64,000 bases of DNA from Macrotrachela quadricornifera (Eukaryota; Rotifera; Eurotatoria; Philodinida; Philodinidae): positions 1,335,151-1,399,150 of the forward strand of contig JAJEKB010021225.1 of assembly GCA_022393335.1 (NCBI GenBank), read 5' to 3'. Both the position numbers and the translations under genes were made by a program. Every line of letters begins with the position of its first letter. The first letter of the stretch is position 1. This document shows positions 10,958 to 23,658 of this stretch, one piece after another. The notes beneath the pieces are model-generated. The model saw only the letters and a program-made list of their open reading frames with translations, was not told where the DNA came from and did not search any database.

Positions 10958-13900
10958 ATGGCACCAATCGTCTATGATGAAGTAAATGTATTTACATTTC
11001 CTCATAGTCGAATGAGAAAATTAATGAATTGTTGTACATCAAAAGTAAATTAAAATAAATTGCGAATATATTATTAACTAATTTTTATTAAATAGGTTGG
11101 TCATACAGATTTTACAAGTTTAAATGATTTTGAAGAATTATTAATACGTTTACAACGAACATTTACAGAATTTATGGCACATGAAGAAATTGAAAATTAT
11201 TTTGTTATGAGAAAATTAAAAAAAAAAATAAAACAAAATTCAATAATGGATTATACAGATCTTGTATGTAATTGTCATAAAATTGATCGTTTTACACCAT
11301 TAATGAGTTTATTTCGTGATGGTTATGCATTTATACGTCGTGGAAATGCTGATAGAATGTCATATGGTGTTAAATTACATAAAGCAATGATGAATTTTTA
11401 TGAAGATTTTCTTCCACATATGCATGAAGAAGAAAATGTTTGAAATTCTTTTTTATTTTTATAATATTTTTTTATTTTATTTTATTTTATTAGGATATTC
11501 AACCATTACTTTCAAAATATTTTAGTGAAATGGAATTAAAAATCATGCGTATTGAAGTTATTAAAATGACTTTACAAAAACGAGAAAATTCTGCAAATAA
11601 TTTTATTAATGAAATTGAACGACCATTAAAAATTTATGGTAAAGAAAAAATATTTCTACATTTCGAGGCATAATTATGATTTAAGATTATTTTAGTTATA
11701 TCATATGAACGATTAGTATCAATAAATAATTTATCAAATGAAAATTTAGAATATATTATGAAATATTTAACAAATAAAGAATTAAAACAATCATGTCTTA
11801 CAGTTAATAAACAATGGAATCAATGTGCATTAAAAGGTTTTCATATTTTGTTTTATTTGAAAATAATATTTTTGTTAAAATTAGTTCTTCAATATCGTTC
11901 ACCAATATCACAAATTCCAAATGAAATATTATTACGTATATTTACATATTATTTAAATCCATATGATTTACTCAATTCATGTATTCGAGTGAATCAGCAA
12001 TGGAAAAATATTATTAAAGAAAAAATAATATGGAAAATTGTTAATCCAATTAATTGGTCAAAAGGACAATGGGATTCAAATATTCCATTAGAATCAATTA
12101 AAGATTATGATGATGAGAAAGTATATAATGTAAAAAAAAGAAAATTGTTTTTTTATTTTCTTTTTTCTTTCTATAGAAAATCAATGAAACACAAATTATT
12201 TCAGGTTTTGTTAAATATTTTCTACCTGATTATGGATCTTATATTGAAAATCTTATTTTACATGGAAGTTTAACAATCAATGATAATACAGTAATATTAG
12301 TTTTTTTTTGTTCTAAGATTATTAAAGAATATTCAGTTAAATTATTAAATAAAGAATTTTTTTATGATATTTATATAGTTGATCAAGAAGACTAGAGTGT
12401 GAAAATTTTAGAAAAAAAAATTTTCCGACTATCATTAAAGAAGTTTGCAAGCTGGGTCAATAGGTACAATTTCGTAGCAATATGAAGGGAATGTTAGTAA
12501 TCATTGAAATAGAACTTGTATAGGAATTGGAAAACGACGGTTATTAATGAATATATATTCAAAGGTATGTCTTCATAATAGTCAGATTGAAAAAAAAAAA
12601 TCTTTTTTTAGAAAGTATAGTCAAAAAATAGAGATGTCCATCGCAGCATAGTGAGGAGCCAGGCGGATATATTCCTTTCAAAAATCGCAGAACCTATCTG
12701 AAAATTTACTGTTCTATATATTGTAAATGCTACGAAGGAATAATGACCGATCGAACGCGCATTTTCTTGCATATGTATTTTATTTTTGGTAGTAGCGAAA
12801 ACTCTTTAAACCTTTCTTAAGTTATTTTACACTTTGAAGAAAAACTAATATATATTCCTATCAAGTTTTATTGTCGAAGCAGATTTTCAGACGCGATGGA
12901 CATCTTTGATCTGAAAATAGTTACGAAAATTCTGCCGTTTCGTCACGATCATCTTGTCTTTGTTATTACGCACATTGTAGAATTCGAAAATTTAGAATTT
13001 TGACCGATTTGATCAACATTTATAAACTGTACACATTAGACTCTTTTGATAATCTCTAAACAATTAAAAGAATTTGTTGATTTTATAATCGATTTATCCA
13101 TGATAAATAACAAATATTTATTAAAAAATTATTTATTATAGGCACGGAAAATTTTTGATTCATGTTCAAATTTAAAACATCTCAATATAGGAATGACAAA
13201 ATTAACACCAAAAGCATTCTTACAGTAAGAATATTTATTTATTAATTTAATTATAAAATTTTCGTTTCATTTTTTTTCATTATAGTTTTCGATGGATTTA
13301 TTCATTAGAAAGTTTAATATTAGAAGGATGTGAATTAATGGATGATAATTTATTTAGTTATTTAATATCATCATTAAATATAAAAGAAAATTATTCAATT
13401 AAATCTATTGAAGATAAACAAGAATGTTTATTAGAAAATATTTGCTTTAAAAAACATAATTTTAATTATTTATCATTATGTCAACAATGTTCACATATAT
13501 ATTCAAATAATTCAAAAAAATTTAAATTAAAAATTCTCGATTTATCTGGATGTTATCGTTTTACTGATTCTGGACTAAAGTAAATAATAAGAAAGAACAG
13601 TTTATTTTATATGCACATTTTTATGTTCGAAATTGTAGAACATTTCATCCTCCATCTTTTAGCATATCTGATTTATCTAATATAAATGTTATTACTAGCA
13701 GAACTCATGCATACTTCATGCCTGTCTTCACCTTAAATGTATGATCTCAGATCCATGACTCATCATTCGGTAGCTTATGAGGACTCAGAGGTACTTGTAT
13801 ATAACAGCTCTCGAGCATCCGTGAATATTTTCCTATAATCCTCTTCAGGACCTATGGATACTCGTATATAATAGGGTTAAGACCTGCTTCCTTATGGACG

Positions 13901-14684
13901 TAATTGAACTTTATCCTTGAAATCTGATTGGTCGAAAAAATTGACCAATGGAAGAGGGATTACGCATAACACTCGACATTACATATTTATAAAAGTTTTT
14001 CCTATATCGCTTAAAGATAATATCTTCGAGCAGTACTTATGAAACTTGTTTGTATAATAAAAAAACTCAGTGTATCTACTTATCATTTAAAATGAAATAA
14101 GTTTAAAAAGTTCTATATCTCGAGGATGGTAGGGCCGATCGGGCGGAAATTTTTACGGAAGGCCTTACCGGGTTATCAGAACTTCGCGAATGACGAAAGT
14201 GCTATTTAGCGAAGAAAATCTCTAAAGATTTTGAAAATGATTGTTCTGGTCCATGTAAACCTTATAAATTTGAACGAATAAGTCAAATATGAAAACGGAT
14301 GATTTTATCTCTGGAGGATAGGTACAAATTTCAGCCCGATCGGGTAAAGTTAAAAAATGATTGTCTATCACATAATTGAGCGTTATAGATGAAAAAACTA
14401 AAAATAATTTATTTCCTTTGATTTATTAATGATTCTATGAATATATTTATTTTAGTTTATTAATTGAAAATGGTGTAACAGAATATTTAACATATGTTGA
14501 TTTATCTGGTTGTATTGGAATAAGTTCTGATTGTATATCATTATTATTTAATTCATCAACAAATTTATCAAGTGAAAATATTTATTTTTGTGATAATCTT
14601 CAATCATCTTTATTATCAACAGCAAATTGTTGCCGAAATGTTGATAACAATTTCGGACGTTATTGTTGTCGTTGTATAAATTAA
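10958..14684 (+). CDS. FBXL5: FBXL5-like iron-sensing F-box/LRR protein with hemerythrin domain
   Basis: Substrate adaptor of an SCF ubiquitin ligase; in animals FBXL5 degrades IRP2 when iron and oxygen are sufficient. Nine exons: 10958-11044, 11096-11437, 11494-11638, 11696-11836, 11885-12120, 12177-12290, 13142-13224, 13286-13579, 14456-14684; phases close to 556 residues. The N-terminal hemerythrin domain keeps all seven di-iron ligand positions (H16, H58, E59, E62, H90, H137, E141). An F-box (IPNEILLRIFTYYLNPYDLL) is followed by INWSKGQWDS, as in FBXL5, and then Leu-rich repeats (LKILDLSGCYRFTDSGL, YVDLSGCIGISSD). The tail keeps cysteines matching the [2Fe-2S] ligands of human FBXL5 (IYFCDN, ANCC, YCCRCIN). 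Odd: a second F-box-like segment (NLSNENLEYIMKYL) precedes the main one. Introns 6 and 8 are about 0.85 kb and hold repeat DNA. The region between the F-box and the LRRs is shorter than in vertebrates. Confidence 0.93.
12638..12915. mobile_element. Short terminal-inverted-repeat element in FBXL5 intron 6
   Basis: AGATGTCCATCGC at about 12641 is repeated exactly in reverse complement at about 12893-12905 (GCGATGGACATCT), giving 13-bp ends around about 260 bp of non-coding sequence. Related motifs occur at 4383 and 10523. No clear target duplication was found. Probably a MITE. Confidence 0.45.
13580..14455. other. Long FBXL5 intron with repeat-derived sequence
   Basis: The last FBXL5 intron is 876 bp, against about 50-60 bp for most. 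It contains GC-richer blocks unlike the exons, including two related motifs around GGGCCGATCGGGC (about 14131) and GCCCGATCGGG (about 14335) in opposite orientation, and two CTCGTATATAA-like words near 13795 and 13861. It is probably an old element insertion; its borders are unclear. Confidence 0.4.
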
Positions 14685-14834
14685 CAAAATAAAATAAAAA
14701 AATTCTTTTTTTTCTCTTTTTTTTCACAATCAAAAAAAAAAAACTCAACCAAATTTATTTTAAAAATAAAAAAAACAAACGAAAGAATTTTGTTTTTAGA
14801 TAATAATAATAACAATAATAATTTTTTTAAAAAA

Positions 14835-17800
14835 ATGTCTTTAAACTATGCAAGAGAATTATTAAAAATTTCAATAAGTCAATTATGTGATGCTATTGGA
14901 TTTGACACAACATCAGAAATTGCAATTGATATATTAGTTGATGTTTGTGAAAGACAATTTCAATATTTATCTAAACAAACATCAAATCTTATACAATTAA
15001 ATAATCGTTATGAAGCAAATATTCTTGATATAATATCAATATTACCAGAAAATTTTGATAATTTACATGAATATATGTCAACATTTCCATCATTACCATT
15101 TTCACAAGATATTATTAAATTTCCTTATAAAAAACGAAATCAATTTTGTTTAAGAATTCCACCAAAAGATTCACAACAAGTTATAGAACGTGATCAAAAT
15201 GAATCAACTGATTATATTTATGATTGGTTACCACTTTTTCCTGATCGTAAATATTTTCATTTAATAATTAACAAAAATTCTTCTAGATACTTTTACTAAC
15301 AATTAAATAGACAGAATGATGTGAGAACACACGTACTTTGTGTAACTTCAGACGACAGTGCATAGGATGTACTTGATAAGAAAGTGGAGGACGAAAGTTT
15401 ACATTTTATATTGAAGTTTCTTCTAGCTCATATAAAATATGTGAGTTTCACATTTTAGCCCTAAAGTACTCTTTTGATAAAATAAGACTATTTAACTGAT
15501 TATGACTTTTTAATATAACTGACCAACTTTTATTCTAGATATGAAAATTATAATTTAATAAACCTCTCCCCGTAATAGAAAATCCCGAATCTTCTATTAT
15601 ATTTAAGCGTAAAAAATTTCCAAAGGAGTCTTCTATTACAAGAAAAAATCCGTAAAATTACGCTTATTTCTAAGGAAATTTCCTAATTTATCAACTAGTT
15701 AAAGAGGACTTCTAATATGGAGAGGGGTTTAAATCAAAATTGATCTCATTTTGATCAATATCTGTAGTTATATCATATTTTACATTATAATTAATGTTAA
15801 AAGATATTTCTATATAGAAGAAACACCAGAACAAGCACCATTACCTAATATTCCTACAACACTCGATGCAACTGTTTATATTGATCAAGATAAAAAAATT
15901 GATAAGTATGTTTTAATCAAATAAATATTTATTTCTATAAAAAATAAATTATGTTAATTAGATCTGATTCTCATCATCCATTAACACTTTTATCATTTTT
16001 AAGTAAAAATGGTGATGAACAAATGCCAATACCAATTGGTAAACGACCAAATCCATCATTACCATCAATACTTTATCGTCCACGACGAATTATTGAAATG
16101 GAAGCAGCTGCTGCAGCAGTTGAAAAAGCTAAAAAAGAACAAATTGAAAAGGTTTGCATTTTTATTCAATTTAAAATACTTTCTTTTTTTTGTTTTTTTT
16201 TAAGGAAAATAATGAAAAAGATCAACAACAAGGTCCACCACCACCACTTCGTTTAACAATTCCAAAACCATTAGTTAATACTGAAAAACCTCCATTACCA
16301 ATTAAAAAACCAACTATTGATGGTACAATTAATAAAAAACCATTAAGTACACCATTATTAAATCCAAATACTCCATCAATTAATCTTGGAAAAAAAACAA
16401 TTTTAAGTCCAACGATTAATAATCATTCAAATGAAACACATTCACAACCAAATCCACCAACTAATGTAAAATATTTATTTATTTAAATAAATAATTTTGT
16501 TTTTTGTTTTTTAATTAAGTCATCAGAAATTCTAATACCAAATTTTGATAAAAATGAAGGTATAATACTTGATTTATCAAAACCATCAAATCCACCAATA
16601 CCACCAGTTAAAGTTCCAAAAATTAAATTAAATTTTAAAAATGTTTCAACACCTCAAATAACAAATAATTCTGTAAATTAATTATTTTAATTTGAAATAA
16701 ATCATATTACTTTATTTAATTCTTTAGGAAATGCCACCAACTGCAACAAAGAAATCTCAACAATCAACAATAAATAATAAACCATTGACAACTCCTCATG
16801 AAGTATATTCATTTTTATTTCTTTCTAGAAAAATTAGTTTTTTTTTTAATATTTAAATAGAAAGTCAATTTAAAAATTCGAACAACATCATTACCTACAT
16901 TTGAAAAAAATTCAGGAATAAATGAAAGTATTCCTATGATAAGTCCACCAATTAATCTTTCAAATGATATTCGAATACCTTCTATTGAACCTTCAACAAA
17001 TGTAAATTTATCTATTATTGATAATAAACAAACAACAATAACAGAAATAATTGATTCAACTAATCATGTTGATCAATCATTATTATCAAAAGTAATGAAA
17101 AAATCTAGATTTTAGTTTTTTTTTTTTTGTATTTTAATATAAAATATTTAGAATTTAACAAATGAAGAAGAAAAGAAAAAGAAAAAAAAGAAAAAACATC
17201 ATGATGATCGAGAACAAAAAGAAGAAAAAAAATTTAAAAAAGAACAAGAAAATAATCAAATGGATATTGAACCAATTCCATTAATAACAAATAAATCACC
17301 AATAAATACTTCTGTAAAAATTATATTTTACTTTTTTTTTATGAAAATTCAAAATCTATTCTTTTCTTAAGTCAACGACATCTCAACCAATTGGTGGAGC
17401 TATTCGTCTTAAAATTAAATTAGGAAAACCATCTATTCCAATAAATAATCTTCAACCAAAAATATCAGATGATATATCAATTTCTTCTACAAATAATGAT
17501 AATGAACATCGTCCTAATTCGGAGTAAATTTATTTAAAACCTATTTCTTTTTTAAATCTTTTTTTGTTAAGAACAAAACCTAATACAATTATTATACCAT
17601 CACCAACTATAACTTCAAATTCTCAACCAATAGCTCCACTTACAATACCACGTCCACCAATAATTTCAACAATAAATCGAACACCAAATCGTCGAAAATC
17701 TGGCAAAGTTACACGTGTACCACAAATAAATGAAACAAAATTAATAAATTCAATTATTTCAACACCAAATATATCTTTTCAAGATGATAATACTGTTTCA

Positions 17801-18680
17801 ATTGATGATCTTCCACTTGGTGAACGTACATCACCAAATAAAATAACTATTTTAAATAATATACAAACAACTTTACCACAACAAATCATTTCAACACCTA
17901 TTAAAAAAAAAACAACTACAATTAATAAAAAAAAAACAAATAATAATAATAAACGACCAAATAATATTGTTGGAGTTGCCGTTATTGAAGAAAGACGTGT
18001 ATGTTTTTAATTTTTTATATTCTTTGCAAAACAGCCAGTGCACTGTCTATCAACATTGCGCGTAGATCCTTCTTTTTCTTTGAGTTTGCGGTTCGAATGA
18101 CTCGTTGATTGTTATCTTAAATCAGGTTTTAGCTTCTCAGTTGACGTGTCAAGTAGTAGAGATTCAAGGTGCATTCTCATCCAGAGAACCACCCATTTCG
18201 TTAAGTGATCTAACACTATCTTTCGGTCGTATTTAAATACAAGACGATAGGGAGAAAAACGTTGAAAACTTCCTTCATTCTTTTTTTGCACATGCTTCGT
18301 ATAAAATGAAATTTTCTTAATATTATTTAGATTCATCATGATTCTCAAGAAAAGATTTGGATATGTCCATCTTGTAATAGACCTGATAATGGTCAAGAAG
18401 CAATGATTGCATGTGATTTATGTGATGATTGGTATCATTGGTTAGTTAAATAGTTATTGTTTTTTTTTCAAAATTAAAAAATAATTTTATTAGGGAATGT
18501 GTTGGTATTGTTGAAGAACCACCTGAATCGATATCATGGTTTTGTCCTAAATGTCATCGATCAAATTCTTCAACAGCATCAGCACAAGGAATAAAACCAT
18601 CAGCATCAAGTAAAGCAAAACGAAAACGAGCATCAGCTCTTTATCAACAAAAACAACAACAACAATATCCATTACTCTAG
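14835..18680 (+). CDS. TAF3: TAF3-type TFIID subunit: histone fold plus PHD finger
   Basis: Subunit of general transcription factor TFIID; the PHD finger of TAF3 reads H3K4me3. Twelve exons: 14835-15246, 15818-15905, 15962-16151, 16205-16465, 16520-16672, 16728-16802, 16861-17091, 17152-17313, 17372-17523, 17572-17998, 18331-18440, 18494-18680; phases close to 815 residues. The N-terminal histone-fold region starts MSLNYARELLKISISQLCDA and resembles TAF3. A long low-complexity middle, rich in Asn, Pro, Ser and Thr, includes a Lys/Glu-rich stretch at about 17161-17240. The C-terminal PHD finger IWICPSCNRPDNG ... MIACDLCDDWYHWECVGI ... ISWFCPKC has the Cys4-His-Cys3 zinc ligands and the aromatic residues used for methyl-lysine. 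The basic tail KAKRKRASALYQQKQQQQ follows. The start at 14835 is preferred over an in-frame ATG at 14790 that would add an Asn run. The middle-exon borders are less certain than the two domains. Confidence 0.9.
15560..15730. mobile_element. 171-bp MITE in TAF3 intron 1
   Basis: AAACCTCTCCCC at the left and GGAGAGGGGTTT at the right form imperfect terminal inverted repeats; the similarity continues inward (TAGAA-TCC). The insertion sits beside TA dinucleotides and is wholly intronic. There is no coding capacity. Confidence 0.6.
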
Positions 18681-18824
18681 TCTTTTGTCAGATTAGTTTT
18701 GTTTTATTTGAACAGTTTATATCTGTATCAAAAAATAAATATTTAAAAAAAAAAACAAACCCCAAGACAAATATTAAATCGCTTGAATATTTTCTAGATT
18801 GAAATAAAAAACAAAACAAAACAA

Positions 18825-21190
18825 ATGCATCTAGTCAATAATAATGATCCATCATTATCATCTATTCCACCAGATAATTGGAGACCACCACTTGTTACAT
18901 TAGATACTTCGTATGTTAATCAATTTTTCATTTTAATTTAAATAATAAAATAATTATTTATTTTAGTATGGGAAAAATAATTGTTGAACTTTATTGGGAT
19001 CATGCACCAAATACATGTCGAAATTTTGCTGAATTATCACGACGTGGATATTATAATTCAACTAAATTTCATCGAGTTGTTAAAGATTTTATTGTACAAG
19101 GTGGAGATCCAACAGGAACAGGACGTGGTGGAGCTTCTATTTATGGAAAATATTTTAATGATGAAATTACACCATTATTAAAACATACTGGTAAAATATT
19201 TTATTAATTAATTTACGGGTTTTTTTTTCTACATGTCAATGAATTAAGGTCATTCCATCCTCGATCTCGATTTAGGTACATTCAAATGAATTGTTTGTCT
19301 TCTCTCTTTATACCTTATCAATACATTTTAATTATTTTTTGTTGTTTGAGAACATCTCAACATGCACGACATCATAATGTTTTTTTGTTATATTCCTATC
19401 CTTTTTCTAGCAGAATAAGTGAATGACAAGTTCAATGACTCAAAAAACATCGGAAGAAGTTTTATGTCTATTCAAAATAATTCTGTATATACTATTATTA
19501 TCACATATACAGTTGTCCTTAAAAACAACTTGCATGTTTTGTTATGTAAATATATTCTTATATATAATATGTTCTAAAAGGTCGTTAGGAAAGTAAATTG
19601 GTAGAATTGCTCTCTTTATCCCATGTATATTTTTCTTTTAATATCTCAATTTCTTGTGTGTTTTTTTTTATCGATCACATGTTAGGTGATCATTTATAGA
19701 TATTAGTAGTGATATGATGGTGCAAAATAAGGCCTATAATGTCAAATTTAAAGATCATGAAGGGCATAGAAACCGCTTTCCATCTGGGATTCATTAATCA
19801 TCGTTCTAAAAGTTAAAGCAACCTTATGAACTTCATGATTTTTAATTTTGACATTATAAGCCTTATTTGGCATTGTCATATCACTATTAATATCTATAAA
19901 TGATCACCTAACATGTGACCGATAAAAAAGAAAAATAGAAGATTAAATTCTTCTTAAAGTATCATTATTATCATAGATTTTATCAATGTATTGAATCATT
20001 TATCTTAAATCTTTGTCACGATTTGAGTTTTCGATAATTAAAGAATCAAATAAAGTGTTAGAAGAGATACTATTCATGCTAAAAGATTCTTTGTTTATCC
20101 GTAACTGAAGAGTAAAGAAAAAAAAGGAAATTAATTTTAAGTATAATTTCATCTTCAGCTCCCCTCTTGTCAACTTTTCTCACTCCTGATTTTTCATACT
20201 CGATATGCTAATTAGACAAGGCAATGTACCTAAACTAGGAGTACTATAATGAGTGTCATAAGTCTAGACTGTTTTTATAAACAATCAACTACAAAGTATT
20301 GAGAAATAACAATATTATAGTCATAGACTATATCTTGTGGAGTATTATTTATTTTAATATTGTGTATTAAATGATAGAACAAGGTGGTATTTTTTTTTAT
20401 TCCCAATTGGAAAATATTTTTCTTAATATTTATTTTTATAACTAATTCTAAGAGAAAGAAATAGAATCAATCTGTAAAACCTTAAATAGTAATGTTTTAT
20501 CTAGCATAAATAACAGAAAATGACGCTTTATTAAAGATCAATTTTTTTTTCTCCCTCTAGTAAAAAAAAACCTGGATCAAATGTAGTCAAAAATAAATCA
20601 GAGAGACAGAATTTTTATATATTATTATCATAATAGCATATAATACTCATCTATGGTAATTTATGATCTTCTTTCTGATTGACAATCGTAGTTCTATCCG
20701 GTACTCTTTGTATATATGATACAATATACTTTTCTAATTATTATCTGACACTAAAAAACAAATCTTTATTGGATAATTTTGTTATATTCTAATGAATTAA
20801 TATAAAATATTTCAAGATTTAATTAGATATGCATATTAATATTTTCAATAATAACAAATGATTGATAATTAGTCACGTCGAAAAAAAAGAAAAGCTTTTT
20901 TTATATGAATATAATTATATTTGTAATAAACAAAATCTTTATAGAATAAATATATTTTAGGTGCAGGTATAATATCAATGGCAAATGCTGGAGCAAATAC
21001 AAATGGTTCACAATTTTTTTTTACATTAGCACCAGCACAATCATTAGATAAATTACATACAATATTTGGACGTATTCATTCAGGTATAAATATTTTACAA
21101 AAAATTTCTATGATACAAACAAGTGATAATGAACGACCTGTTGATGATATAACAATTCTTCGAGCTTATATTACACCACAAACAGATTAA
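18825..21190 (+). CDS. PPIL1: PPIL1-type spliceosomal cyclophilin
   Basis: Cyclophilin-type peptidyl-prolyl isomerase, orthologous to PPIL1, which acts in the spliceosome with SKIP (family knowledge). Three exons: 18825-18910, 18967-19190, 20961-21190; phases close to 179 residues, slightly longer than the human protein at the N-terminus. Diagnostic sequence: IPPDNWRPPLVTLDTSMGKI, VELYWDHAPNTCRNFAEL, KFHRVVKDFIVQGGDPTGTG (with the catalytic FHR Arg), MANAGANTNGSQFFFTLAP, and DKLHTIFGRI where PPIL1 and other cyclophilins have their substrate pocket. ERPVDDITILRAY closes the fold. Intron 2 is 1,770 bp and contains a 266-bp inverted-repeat element; intron 1 is 56 bp. Confidence 0.96.
19664..19929. 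mobile_element. Inverted-repeat MITE in PPIL1 intron 2, 99-bp arms
   Basis: Arms 19664-19762 and 19831-19929 are reverse complements at roughly 90% identity (for example GTTAGGTGATCATTTATAGA against TCTATAAATGATCACCTAAC). The central 68 bp is unique. No reading frame and no transposase. Non-autonomous DNA element or fold-back. Confidence 0.85.
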
Positions 21191-22837
21191 GATTTATATA
21201 TTTAATTTCTTGTTATTATTGTTTGTTCTTCTCAAATTTTTCATTAAATAAAAAAAAAAGAATGGATCAATCATGCTCTTTGTGTAAAATAAGAAAAGAT
21301 GAATATCGATTTAATTATTCATAAACGTGAATTTTAAGACTGATATGATTGATTATTAACGATAATTCATAATGATATTATAGAAAATAATTTCCTTTTA
21401 TAATATAAAAAAAAGAACTCATATCATATTAGTTTATTCATCAACGCACGAATGAATATAAATAGAATTTATAATGAAAATTAGACAATATTTCCTGATA
21501 GATTATGATAAATCTAAAACATATTGCAAGTCAATTAATACTAACTAGATTAATAAAGATGATTTACTAAAGTTTTATATTTCTTTTTAAACTAAATAAC
21601 CTTAAAGTATAACAATTACGTCAAAAATTGTTTAGAAAATTTTGTTAATAAAATATGAAAGCAAACAGAAGTATAACCGATAGAAAAATTGCTTGATGAT
21701 CATTGTTGACTTTATACTCATACAATAATATTAATTATTTAACAGAAGACGTCAATATAATGTCACATCTGCCATACATGCCAGACTTGACATTATGTAG
21801 TTTTTTTTTATAAAGTAATTCTATAAAATGTAGTTTTTTTAAAAAAACAAATAAATTTTACATGTTTTTATTTGGTATTATCAATTGCTTTAGGTAGCCT
21901 TGATTCATTTAGTTTATCCTTTATTGTTTTTATCTAAAAATAACAATTCAAAAATAGGAACATTAAGGTTGTTTTAATGAGATATAATATTCTCTTTGTT
22001 CAAGTATTCATAAAAGCATTTATTTATAAAGATTTGTTTTTCTTTCTATTTATTATTAGAACAATGGATATTATATTTTTATTTTTTATGGTTATCAAGT
22101 ACAAAAATATATATTCGTTTTAGCATGATAAAAAAAACAAAACATGTTGAATAATAGATAATTTATCTAAGAAACAAAGTATTCAATTTCAAATTAAAGA
22201 AGAAAAAAAACTTCATTCAATTAGTGTTTTATAAAAGACATTTTATAACGAATGAATTTGATAAAATACGTCATTTAGATATATTTATAAAGAATAAAAA
22301 CACACACAACACAGACAACAAATGTTTCTTTGGCTCTCAATCAATATCGTGAAAAATAATTGATAATGAATCAATTTTCAATTGATTTATTTCGATTTTA
22401 TTAATATATACAAAGAAAAAAAAAGACATGTCATCTACAATTAATTTACTTATTTACTAAAGGAAATAGTTGAAAAAAAACTTCTTTATATTAAAGAAAA
22501 AAAAAACTACTAAGTGGACTAACACTTTGTCATAGGATTTTTAATGAAGATTTTCTTGATGTTGTGTAATACTATAAATAAAATTAATAAACTTAATAAA
22601 ACAAAAAGAAAAAGAAATATTTTCTTTTTAAACCTACGCATACTATTCTAGAACTTCCTACATGAAAGAAAATTTTTTATTAATAATTGAAATCTTTTAA
22701 AGTTATTTATATATTTGTTTTTCATGCCATTAAAATAATAAAATGTACTCCCGGTAAGAAAATACAAATGATATTCGTTAGAAAATTTCTAGGGTCTAGT
22801 TTACTAAAAATAATTTATTTGAATTTAGTGATATACA

Positions 22838-22858
22838 CATATATATATATATATATAT
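22838..22858. repeat. AT microsatellite
   Basis: An uninterrupted run of AT dinucleotides of about ten units in intergenic DNA. Confidence 0.9.
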
Positions 22859-23637
22859 GCTATTGAGAATAAGTGTCAATCTAATATAAAACGAGATAAA
22901 ATCATAAATCATTGATTGATGTTTTCTTCGTGATTTTTGTTTTGTTTCTAACGATTGATAGTTGCTTTTTATTTTTGTATGATGTTCGACACATGTTTAT
23001 TGCTTCATTTTGTATAACTACTCAAGGGAATATCATTGTCTAAATATACAAAACACAGGAAAAAAAAGAAACGAGAAGAAAGCATTTTTTTTAATATATA
23101 ATTATAGATAATCCTTATAAAAAAAAAAACAGAAGATCATTGCTTTTACATGATAATATGTCTTGTTTTTTATATATAAATTCTCTTGATATTTATTTAT
23201 CTTAAATATTAAGTATATTTTTGATCTATTTCATTATAATAATTAATCAGATTAATACGTGACGAACTTCGTTATATATTTTAGTCTTTAAAAAAAAAAA
23301 AAAGAAAGAAGATAATGAGAATGTCGTACACCTGTAGTATTTTTGAAAGGTTTTCTTTTCTTTTTTTTTTTCACATATGCTCGCTTTCATTTATCAAATT
23401 GTAAAATAAAGAACAATGAAATGTAATTAGATCTTTGTCGATTTCAAGTAAGAAAAAAAAAAAAAAAGAAAATAATCATTTTCTTTTTCTAGTTTCTCCT
23501 TATTCAATAAATAGACAAGAAGTTAACTTTGCTCTTTTGCGCCCTTTTCCCTTTTTTTTTTCTTCTTCGTATTTACATATAAACGATTTTATTATTAGTC
23601 TTAGTTGTTGTAGTTTTTCGACACATATGTATGTATC

Positions 23638-23658
23638 GAAAGAGAGAGAGAGAGAGAC
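23638..23658. repeat. GA microsatellite
   Basis: Tandem GA dinucleotides in intergenic DNA upstream of the GPCR gene; the open frames crossing it are artefacts of the repeat. Confidence 0.85.

Noticed and set aside
18085..18105. GCGGTTCGAATGACTCG as a tRNA B box
   Set aside because: No acceptor stem, A box or cloverleaf could be drawn around it.
18112..18396. Minus-strand frame in TAF3
   Set aside because: Spans an intron and the PHD exon in reverse; the sense strand explains the sequence.
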